Below, in pieces: positions 21,147 to 30,564 of a stretch of DNA of 64,000 bases (the stretch's first letter is position 1; each line of letters starts with the position of its first letter). A program made the translations under genes and the position numbers. The DNA is from Helianthus annuus (Eukaryota; Streptophyta; Magnoliopsida; Asterales; Asteraceae), in the NCBI RefSeq assembly GCF_002127325.2, contig NC_035436.2, positions 22,338,383 to 22,402,382 of the forward strand, read 5' to 3'. The notes beneath the pieces are model-generated. The model ran no database searches and was not told the origin of the DNA. It saw only the letters and a list, made by a program, of their open reading frames with translations.

Positions 21147-21647
21147 AAATTTTCGGGACGAAAATTCTTTCAACAAGGGGATGATGTAACACACGACATT
21201 TTTAGTTTAACACAATTAACACAAACTCTGTTACCTCAAACACTCATTCATGCATAACACTCACGTAACGGTAATTCGGGGAATTACGGAATTACACATG
21301 GGTTGTACTCGAACGTTGATGAACAATTAGAACACTATTCCTGAACAAATAAAGAAATATAACTTATGTGAATTTATATGTTATCTGACTTTATATGCTA
21401 TATGACTTATATATTATTTAGTGAACTTTCGTGAAACCGTATTTAACTACGTGTTTAGTGAATTATCGACAAACTCATAGTTGGAGTCTAGAGTACAATA
21501 TAGCCTAAATTTCGAGGACGAAATTTCTGTAACATGGGGAGGATGTGACACCCGAGCAAAATCCGCAATAATCCTAATTTCCTCACTTCACTCCTCAGTT
21601 CTTACTTGTCAAATTTCGGGACGAAATTTCTTTCAAGTTGGGGATGA
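21147..21647 (+). other. Three consecutive hairpin/PPT modules before the Gypsy-2 3' LTR
   Basis: Module 1 (21148-21190): hairpin AATTTTCG-GGA-CGAAAATT, then CAACAAGGGGATGA and TGTAACACACGAC. Module 2 (21507-21555): hairpin AAATTTCG-AGGA-CGAAATTT, then AACATGGGGAGGA and TGTGACACCCGAG. Module 3 (21611-21647): hairpin AAATTTCG-GGA-CGAAATTT, then AAGTTGGGGATGA and the true LTR start. Each has the layout of a Gypsy 3' end; only the third is used by this LTR. Confidence 0.75.
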
Positions 21648-24600
21648 TGTGACAACTCGAAATTTCACCCTATGCATTGGCCCATGAATTGTCTAATACG
21701 TGATAAAGTTGTGAGTTTAATTGTTTAATATGTGATATCGTTGTGAGTTAAATGTTTATTATGTGAACGATATAAATTAGTATACGTTATGCTTTTGGAT
21801 CGCCAAACATTCCGAGTCACACATTTCGTTACCATCGCACACCTTTCTGCCCTTTTGGATGTTCGGGCTCGGTCCAAGACCTCTCATGATAATGCACCGT
21901 CAGATAACTCAAGCCCAAACCCGCCACCCGTGACCCATAGATTGGCAGCTTTGCCATTAGTTATGGCAGCCCAACTGAATGGGCTTGAGCCCATCAGCAT
22001 GGCCGGCCAAAGAAGGAACCAGGTCTTGAACTATCATGCAAATATTATTATACGTAAACTATCATACATTTTATATCCTAATCGAACTCTCGGCCCAGGT
22101 CTTGTCAAGCCCAAACCTTTATCAAATACAATACGCATTTAATGTTCCTGATTAAGCTTAAACTCAAAACAAACCCCTGCCCCCCTAATATACTTTACGT
22201 ACAACAGAAGGAAACCCCCCACCCATCGTCCCTTACATCGAAAACCCTAGGAGAAGCACCGTTCACTGCCGATTCTTCTTCTTTCCTTCTTCGACGCACC
22301 GGAGCTATCACCCAAGATCACCACCGGTAAGTGTTCGTAGTCTCACATTAAGGTTTCGTTATCGCGGTGTCGGTTCGATGTCAGCATCGTTTTATGCCTG
22401 TTTTTCGTTATGTGCATATGTATGTAGATGATGTTGCATATTAGATTAGTAGAGATATTAGACCGTGATTGTGAAGTTCGTGCCATAGGACCGAGTATAT
22501 AAGAGTTCCGACTCGACTCCGTTTAAAGCCATAAAACCCGTGACCGAATCTGTGTAACCTGTGATATGTGATGGTGTACGTGTATAAACAAGTTCCGTTT
22601 CGAGCTCGGTTCCAAAGAAGAACTCGTATACTATCATGCGTGTCGATATATTTTTGTTGATAGTCAGGAGTTTTAGGAGACGTTATCGATGATGATAATC
22701 GCGGAATTCGGAACCGATTAGTGTGATGTACTGGTCGAATCGTGTATGATAGTAATATACTTGTGTTAGAAAACTCGTTATGATGATTTTATGAATGTGA
22801 TTATATGTTCGATTGCATGAGTATGTGTAAGTAAAAGGTCGGAATTGGTCTTGTTAGGAGCTGTGTTGATATAGGGGGATCGAATATTAGTAGGGGTGCA
22901 ACAATTTATACGTTTAATCTTGATGCTTGATTGTAATAAAGGTGCGACGGATTAAATATGATTTAGGGAGGTGTGTTAGTGAATACGTTTGATGATACTG
23001 ATCATATGTGATGATTAGAGCAACGGTTCCGTGCTTGCGTAAATATGAATGAAGGTTGTATGTGTTAGTTATTTGGATAACGATGATGATGTATGTTAGT
23101 GGCTTTAAATAATGGTGATCGTAAGATCTGGGTTGTCATGAGTGTACAGCTGCGCAAGCCTAGGGTACAACCTGGTCATGCACGTTCGTAATGTTGATAG
23201 GATGATTTTATAGTGTTAAGATAAAGGATAGTAACAGCTTAATGATCATATTTGCTGCTTATATATGAGCATCGAAAAAGAATAAATAAAACTTGATAAT
23301 TATCTTGAATGTATAGTTGCTGTGATCATCGACTGTGGTTACCAGAATGTATCACATGCATCATTAGTCAACATACAAGTTAGCGGCCCAATGGGTGTCA
23401 ACCATTGAAGAAATCGGTCCAGTGGGATCCTTTGGATGATTATAATTGTCGGCCCAAAATGGTTTTCGGCCCAAGTGTTTATTTTGTTAACTTTATTAAT
23501 TAAGTTACATATGATAACTCTGCTAGTCTCTTGGGGATATAATTAACTTTGTTAATTAAAGTTGCAACACTGTTAAGTATGCTATTTCTGTCAAACATGC
23601 TAACTCTGTTAAGTATGCATGTAACTTTGTAAAAATGTAATTCTGTTATATATGACAATCCCGTTAACCTTGTTAACTCAGTTAAGTGTGTTATTGGATA
23701 GTTATATTAGAATACACTGTGAATGACACTATGTGAATCATGAATTAAGTGAACACTGATTGAACTGTTGCATGTTGGTATATTGAGGACTTGATTATTT
23801 ATTAATGTATGTGAGTTATATGTGAACAGTATGTGGATTGTAGAATATGAAGCATGACTGCGGTGTACAAAATTGTTAGCGTATGTGTGATAATGTGTGA
23901 ACTACTCGTGTATGAAACTGATTTTTAGTGGTAACCATGGTAGGATTGGTTTGTGCAACTTGAACAAGTAATTAACCATACCGAGCAAAACTAAGGTGAG
24001 TTCATCTCTCTTGAGCATGCGTCCCGGTGGTTGGGACAGTCAGTGGGTATCCTTGGGAGGGATAAGTCTTTTGGGTAAAATGGGAATGTTGGATAATATA
24101 CTCTTCCTATCACCTTTAAAGTCCCTCCGTGTTGTTTGGTTACCAGGAAGGTAACATGGTATTAGTTAGTAGCGCTACTTAGGTTTGGCAACCTCACCCC
24201 GTATCTGGGAGAACGGGTGTTGAACTAATGACCTAGTCATGACCAATGCTTTGATAGGAGCATTGGAGAAAGGGCAAAATAATCAGAAGCCGTCTTGTAT
24301 TGGGGTATTATCAACATTGTTTTCAACATTACTTTCGGATTTAACTTCAATGGATTAACTAAATACTTGGTAACCAACGTTTTCGTAAAACTATGAACTC
24401 ACCAGCGTTGTCTGATACACTTGTTGCATGCTCGCAGGTCGTTAGGTATTTTGGATTTGGGAACTTGCTGTCTGGAATAGCGGGAGTGGTCATGGGTCGA
24501 CAGGATGGATTTATGTGACTGATTTCTTGATACTATACTTTGATTTGAAACAGTTTAACTTCGTTTACTATTTGCTTCCGCTGAACTTATTGGTTTTCGT

Positions 24601-24741
24601 TTAAACGTATTGAAGATGTTTTTACTAATAGTGGGGATTTTAATTATAACTTGTATGGGTTCAATGTAATTGGTGGCTCGTTATTGGTTCGTCACACGCC
24701 TGTCAGGGACACTCCCTAGGTGGTATTTTGAGGGTGTGACA
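21648..24741 (+). repeat. Gypsy-2 3' LTR (3094 bp)
   Basis: Direct copy of 16046-19139, with the same ends and length and about three visible substitutions. The short ORFs in it (21789-22142, 22142-22330) recur identically in the 5' LTR because it is a repeat. Confidence 0.95.
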
Positions 24742-24776
24742 TGAGTTCCATCAACAGTTACCGAGTGATGACCATA
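24742..24776 (-). pseudogene. Cysteine protease exon piece, other side of Gypsy-2
   Basis: The minus strand reads ...AAACCAG|TATGGTCATCACTCGG and encodes YGHHSVTVDGT, which joins without a frame change to LKYLPEHDEE at 16045 once the insert and one target duplication are removed. This matches the mid-domain of papain-like proteases (SVTVDGYEDVP-type). No further exon is recognised upstream. Confidence 0.85.
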
Positions 24777-25960
24777 CTGGTTTGAAAACACAGATTGTTA
24801 GAATCAAATACAAATAACTTTTAACGTGCGAATGATACAAAAAACTAAAGAATGTTCAACTAGAAGAATTATTATTACGGTACAGTTTTAAAGTAGCGTT
24901 AATATTACTCTAGTTGATCTGTTGTAGAGTACTAAGTATCACACTTCAACAAAATGAACTATAGCATTTATTATTATGCATTTACGCTACTTCAAAAAGG
25001 TAGTGTAATAATACTTATAGTGGTTCGAACATAATTGCTATAATTATTTGTACAATTCGTATGTTAAAAGCAGTTTGACCTTGATATAACAAGCATTGTA
25101 ATATATTTTGTTGTTTCTCATAAGAAATCAAAACACAAGAAATATGAGAATAATTGTTATTTTATATTAAAGAAACTGTTAAACCGAATTAAGATAAATT
25201 ACTATTATACTTATTTTTCCACATTAAATTGGATAACTTGTGACACAAAAGTTATAATCAACCAATAGAGTGGTCAATTTTGATAAAATGGGTTGCTCTT
25301 CGAAAGTCCAACATCCCATTTTCTAAGATAATTGTTTTGTAGGCTTGCATAAGGTACAATGGTCTCATGTCTCCCATACCCTCTTTACATCACATCATAT
25401 ATTTTGGCTCAAGTATTCTAATTTCTAAGATAATGGTCTTCTCACGTGTCATTCAGTGAAACTAACTCACATTATTTGTTAGTCTTTTATATTGTAATTT
25501 ATTTTATAATAAGTTCTTTTAATATATGATACATAACGAAAATAAGAATATCATATTCGAGTTTCAAGTGGATCGGTGTCATCCAACCATGGTAGCATTG
25601 TTATAAAGTCAAAAACTAATTACGTTACAAAACTATAAATAATCAACATGTTTATGCATAAGGTAGATGTATTGTTAGCCTTGGGATTTTTTCAAAACAA
25701 AAATTCATTTCAAACCTTAAAATTTCAATATTTGACAATTTAAGTCTAAATATTCAATCTTTGACAATTTAAGTCTAAATATTCAATCTTTAGTAATTTC
25801 ATCTACTTTTCCCATTTGACAGGTCCATCGCACCGCGTCTATTTTTCTTTTGATATGTCTGTCACAACGCGCTGGTCAGGGATCCCGATTTAGTTATTAT
25901 TTTCTATATATGTTTTACACATGCTCGCGGTCATGTAAAAAACATTTTCATTTCATCTAA
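24777..25960. other. AT-rich flank, no gene found
   Basis: I looked on the minus strand for the upstream protease exons (QGxCGSCWAFS motif) and did not find them. A short direct duplication (TTTGACAATTTAAGTCTAAA, near 25732 and 25756) is present. Confidence 0.5.
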
Positions 25961-26249
25961 TCTATATACTTAATAAAGTAAACCATTGGGGGACACATGT
26001 CACCCCATGGTTTCACCACAGATGAATTTCCGCCTAAATGAAAGCAACTAAATGTATCACCGGCATTCTAATGGATAGTCCACAAATCTCATTACCAACT
26101 TTCCAAATATACCTTATTTTACAACATATGCTTCAAAAGAAAACCCTAATTCCCTGTCGAACACGGCGATTAAGATCCCTCCAACACTACACTTTCGATC
26201 AACAAACATCGGATTTGAAGACATTAAATCGACGGTAATGTCTAGTATG

Positions 26250-26420
26250 TGCTTCGATTATTCTGCTTTGTTGTTACATTCGCCTAATTTCGTTAACGTT
26301 CTGATTTTTTTTTATTGTTCTTATTTTGTTAGCAGTTCAATGATTGTTAGTTGATGATTGATTAATGTATTCGATTTAGTATTCTCTGATTTACTTTTGT
26401 TTTGGTACTGATTTTGTATA
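26250..26420 (+). repeat. Dispersed segment shared with 12883-13048
   Basis: High similarity to the inverted 12883-13048, ending in a TA tract. It begins GTGCTTCGATTATTC and includes TTTTGTTAGCAG, like an intron 3' end. Confidence 0.75.
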
Positions 26421-26440
26421 TATATGTGTATATATATATA

Positions 26441-27030
26441 GGGAAGGGTTTAAATGAGAACGCTAAATATTGTGAGAACCGTGAGAACAAATACTAAACC
26501 CTAAAGCTAAACCCTAATTCTAAACCCTAAAGCTAAACCCTAACTCTAAACCCTAAAGCTAAACCCTAATGCTCAACCCTAATGCTAAAACCTAAAGTTA
26601 AAGCTAAATCCTTAATTCTAAACCCTATGCAAACCCTAAAGCTGAAGTTAAACCCAAAAGTTAAAGCTAAACCTTAATGCCAAACCCAAAAGCTAAACCC
26701 TAAATACTATTGCTAAACCCTAATGCTAAACCCTAAAGCTAAACCCTAAACCCTAAGGCTAAACCCTAATGCTAAACCCTAAATACTAATGCTAAACCTT
26801 AAAAAATTAACAATATACACATGTGTATAAATCTCAAAAAATAAAATTAAAAACAAAATTTAAAAAAAATTAAAAATTAAAACCTTAAAGAAAAACCTCT
26901 GATTTTCCATAAAAAAATTGCATTTTTTTACATTTTTTATGCATTTTTTTTGCTTAGGGAAAATGTGTGGTCTAGAATGCTTCTCAAGTTTCTCAATTAG
27001 CCTAGTACTTCTCACATGATTCTTATTCTA
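26441..27030. mobile_element. MITE-like repeat inserted in a TA tract
   Basis: It begins GGGAAGGGTTTAAATGAGAA and ends with sequence whose inverse carries similar TGAGAA words, giving imperfect inverted ends inside a (TA)n target. A related, inverted terminus lies at 48640-48709. Its interior is A-rich with a telomere-like array. Confidence 0.45.
26494..26802. repeat. Telomere-like degenerate array
   Basis: About 15 copies of AAACCCTAA separated by 3-6 base spacers (AGCT, TGCT, TTCT), giving a period of about 13. The core equals the plant telomere unit CCCTAAA, but the spacers show it is not a true telomere tract. Confidence 0.85.
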
Positions 27031-27031
27031 C

Positions 27032-27108
<77 letters not shown>
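27031..27108. repeat. (TA)n/(TG)n microsatellite
   Basis: A long TA run interrupted by TGTATGTGTGTG. Confidence 0.95.
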
Positions 27109-27109
<1 letters not shown>

Positions 27110-27149
27110 GGTTTCATCCGATTTTGGTTAATGGTTGAATGTTGTTTAG

Positions 27150-27243
27150 GGTTTATAATCCACGCTCAGAGTACGATATTGAAGCAACCAGAGATCTTCT
27201 TGATGACGTAGCTGCTTCTGAAATGCATTATGAGGAATTTTGA
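27150..27243 (+). pseudogene. Unidentified exon-like fragment
   Basis: After TTGTTTAG an open frame reads NPRSEYDIEATRDLLDDVAA, then SEMHYEEF and a stop. Its acidic, helix-like, gene-like composition differs from the AT-rich surroundings. A second exon-like piece after TTTTGCAG at 27616 (DDVQLEMLEFSSNP) is cut by the CACTA end. I do not recognise the source gene. Confidence 0.35.
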
Positions 27244-27654
27244 TTAAATCTTTATTTCCCGTCTTGTAGCTTGCATTATGTTATGTTTTTGTATACTTTT
27301 ATTTTCTCCAAATCAGTTAGTCTGTTTTGTATTATTTGTTCTCGAAGATGTTAACACGAAGACGTTGAGAAAACATGTATTTTAGGTATTGAAACATGGT
27401 TTAATGATATTATTGTTGAGACGTTAAGATCTATTATACACATGCTTCATGTGGCTGATGGATCGAATAATAGCTTTAGTCATTAAAAATCTGTTACAAT
27501 CAGAATTTTGACCTTAATATGTTTTGATATATTATATCTTAAAGTAAACCTTAGTGAGGCCATTCGATCTTCTAGCTCTACTTAAAGTATTTAGAACTGG
27601 GTTACGTTTTGCAGGATGATGTGCAACTCGAAATGTTGGAATTCAGCTCGAACC

Positions 27655-27830
27655 CACTACAAGAACAGGGCACCTTTAGCGGCGATAGCTGTTGCCGGTA
27701 TTGACTACTTTTGTCTCCGCTATTGACCATTTGTCGCCCGTATTGACCATTGTCGCCGGTATTGACCATTTGTCGCCCGTATTGACAACTGTCGCCGCTA
27801 AAAGTGTCGCCGCTAAAAGTCTGTTTTTTT
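27655..27830 (-). repeat. CACTA terminus and subterminal repeats
   Basis: After the terminal CACTACAAGAA there are about five copies of a (G/C)TATTGACCA-TTGTCGCC-type unit of about 22 bp, then two direct GTCGCCGCTAAAAGT words that are the inverse of ACTTTTAGCGGCGA-like sequence at the terminus. Such arrays bind the transposase in characterised CACTA elements. Confidence 0.8.
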
Positions 27831-28029
27831 TTTAATACGGCAGCTATATATACAGCTGCCCAGCCAGTTTTATGGCCGAAAAAAACAGAACCTGCCTACT
27901 TTCAAACAACGCAAACAACGCCATGAACATAATCAACATATACTAAAGGTAATATAGTTAAAAACTACGTTTAAGTCGTACATTATAATCCTACAACATT
28001 TAATTAAATCATACATTAAAAACAACAAG

Positions 28030-28158
28030 TCACTCCTCGTCGGATTCCCTATCGAATAAGTCATCAGAATCGTAGTCCTTTGACTTTCCTTTTCCTTTTC
28101 CTTGTGAAGCAAGATAGTTGTTAAGTTGGTTCAAAAAGGACGGGGTTTGAAACAAGCT
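28030..28158 (-). pseudogene. CACTA transposase C-terminal fragment
   Basis: The minus strand reads FQTPSFLNQLNNYLASQG, then a Gly-Lys repeat, SKDYDSDDLFDRESDEE and a stop. The acidic tail and its place just inside the terminus fit the last exon of a CACTA ORF. The upstream side is cut by Sirevirus-A. Confidence 0.5.
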
Positions 28159-28766
28159 TGTAGGTCCCTCTCGGAGGATGAGGTTCAACCTTAACCTTGT
28201 TACGCTAACACACTAGCAAGTGCGGAATCCAAGCTAGTGAGCAAACCGGGATGAAACAACCACAAACACAAACACACAAAGATTCACCGATTAACACCAC
28301 TTGTATTAATGCGAATGAAAGGTTCCGGTTACAAGCACAATGTTTACAAATCAGTTTTCAAACCCTCTAGTGTGTGTGTGTGTTCCTGGACAGAATGCTC
28401 TCAATATCTTTCTATCTATCTGTGTGCATCTTTTTGAAATGAACATATTGCATGGGTATTTATACCCAAACACAACAAGTCTGGTCGAAGGATCATGCAG
28501 AATGACCGAAAGATCATCTGTCGATTACAAAGCCATCGAAGGATCCACATATATTCTTCGTGGTATATCTTTCGAGCTCATCGAAGGATAGAAACAATCC
28601 TTCGAGGGCCCAAACTTCGACACAGGACACATTACAACCATTTAACAACTGTTTGGCCAAGTCAAACCGGAGGATGGTTGACTTGGTCAAACTTACAAGA
28701 CTAACAGGAACATCGTTTTACATCGTGACCGAACACAGACAAAGTACAGACACAAGTGCACCAACA
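28159..28766 (-). repeat. Sirevirus-A 3' LTR (608 bp)
   Basis: The edges TGTAGGTCCC and CACCAACA are TG...CA on the minus strand. It lacks about 38 bp present in the other LTR (the ACTTCGAAGGATGG...AAGTCCATCTG palindromic stretch) and has scattered substitutions. Confidence 0.95.
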
Positions 28767-29010
28767 AACTCCCCCTTGGCTGTAGCTTTGTCTCGATCTT
28801 CGATGGGTGCAGATTTGTCTCGATCTTGATCATCGTTGATCTTCATGTCTTCAAGACTCTGATGTCCTTTCAAGTCTTCAATGTCGGAGGATCTTTAAAG
28901 TCTTCACGTCTTGAAAGTAGAGAGTGTATCAACAAACTACCCGTATCATGTAGGAAGTGTGTTGACAAACTCCCCCTTAACATAAGCTCCCCCTTGAGTT
29001 ATGCTCGTGA
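28767..29010 (-). other. Sirevirus-A polypurine tracts
   Basis: On the minus strand AAGGGGGAG occurs directly at the LTR (28767-28780) and twice more near 28970-28998. Repeated polypurine tracts before the 3' LTR are known for Sireviruses. A fourth, at 30488, is mutated. Confidence 0.75.
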
Positions 29011-29827
29011 AATACTTGATCTTTATGAATGAGATCCTTGAGATATTGATAATGGCCAACGGCAACTCGATCATCTTCATCACTTGAGTGCCTTCACGTC
29101 ATGTCTTCATTCCGAAGCTTTGTCATCGACCATGTTCTCCTTGCCTTTAGAATCTGCACATGCAAGAAATCTAAACGCGTAATGAGAACAACTGCTTGGA
29201 ATATAGTTAACATAAACAAATGACACACGTATGACCATGTCACAGTCAAACACCGTCCGACAGTTTGAAAGTTTAATAAATTTGTCAATTTTAGCCTTTA
29301 ACTTTCAAAACATGCAAATTTCGACCGTTTATGAAGATTTAGTCAATTCAGTTTTCGTTCAGATTTAGGTAACGAAGACTCGAGATCCAACATCGTACGA
29401 TCGAAAATAAAATAGAAATAAAATCTTTTTGGCTTTTATAAAGTTTATATTAAAACACACCTAAAATCTTTTTGGTATTTTTAATATTTGAAATGTAAAA
29501 ACTGAAAGCAGTAAATAAATATATACACACATTCTTTTTGCGAGTTTCGAGGGTAAGAGAATCATATCAGTGTACGGTCATGCCAAAACGCTCTTGTTGT
29601 TCAATTAGTTAACATTAAGATAAGCATCCTATAACAATTATCGGTATTGTTGTCCACTTAAGCTCAACTTATCAGATGTAATCATGTTTAGGAGATACGT
29701 TAAGGTATGATTTATACTTACCGACCGGTGTTCATCCACATCACGACACATTCCCGTATCAAGGTATGCACGAGGGTTCATCTTACCGGTGAGTATACCG
29801 ATTATCATCTGTTTGACCGTATATGAT

Positions 29828-30041
29828 GTGAGATTCTCACTTATTTTTATTTGAAAAACAAGCCCTATGTGATATAATCACTTATTGATGAGGAACTTGA
29901 TTTTCATATGCATGAGGGCACAGGAGCAAGTCCATGAACAGGTCAGTACTTCCGTACAGCAGAGAGACGAACTTGACTCCCGGATAAATGTGATATTTTA
30001 TCACTTATTTGATTTGGACATGTGATTGTTTATCACTTATT
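29828..30041 (-). other. Sirevirus-A four-hairpin array
   Basis: Four elements of the form AATAA-GTGAn...nTCAC (minus strand) lie at 30041-30022, 30009-29990, 29886-29869 and 29845-29828. Stems are GTGAT/ATCAC in three and GTGAG/CTCAC in the fourth. All four match the array at 61025-61237. Confidence 0.8.
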
Positions 30042-30564
30042 GAGGTCGAATGCAGTATGAAATATGTACACGTATGTATAGTATCATGGAAGATCTAGAC
30101 TTGCGTCCCCGTTATTTTTCGGTAAAAGATACAACCATGATACCCAGATGATAAGCAGCATAAAGACCGAATATCTCAGAACCTCGGCAATCTATCAAAC
30201 GAAATTTCGGTACTAAGACCATATGCCAATGAATGGTTCCCACCTGGTCTTCAGTCAGTTTAAGTTTATATCACCCTGCACAATTTAAAATGATTGTGAG
30301 CCTACCGATACATCTTATATAGAGCTGCTTATCGTTTTTCATTTAAGGTTTAAAGAGGTTTGGATTGACCACTGATGTACTATCATTTTCTCTTTTGCTC
30401 GCCAGGAAACTCATTTTTTTTTGTTTTTCTATTGTTTTTGTGTTTTGAAATTTTTTCGATGTTTCGGATTTTCAGATTTTTGGATTTACTCCACCTAAAA
30501 TCAATAAACTAAGACAAAATTTAAAACACAAAGGTATTTACAAAAATGATTTTCCGATGTTGGT

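Larger units (their letters stand above)
16046..24741 (+). mobile_element. Gypsy-2, young non-autonomous Gypsy-type LTR element
   Basis: LTRs of 3094 bp at both ends (TGTGACAACTC...GGTGTGACA) are flanked by the target duplication TGAGT (16041-16045 and 24742-24746). The interior is only about 2.5 kb: primer site, about 40 codons of gag, non-coding filler and a polypurine tract. With no enzymes it must depend on an autonomous relative for protease, RT and integrase. By eye the LTRs differ at about three positions (near 17132/22729, 18900/24481 and 19009/24609), so the insertion is recent. It interrupts a cysteine protease exon. Confidence 0.95.
25961..27654 (+). mobile_element. Possible third Helitron-like segment
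   Basis: A|TCTATATACTTAATAAAG at 25961 resembles the 5' ends at 12849 and 48710. The interior holds an unrecognised ORF (26038-26238), a segment shared with 12883-13048, and two exon-like pieces. No 3' terminus is seen before the CACTA end at 27655, so the call is weak. Confidence 0.3.

Noticed and set aside
27690..27820. Regular short repeats suggestive of a CRISPR-like array
   Set aside because: Units vary in length and orientation and sit just inside a CACTA terminus; they are subterminal transposase-binding-type repeats in a plant genome.
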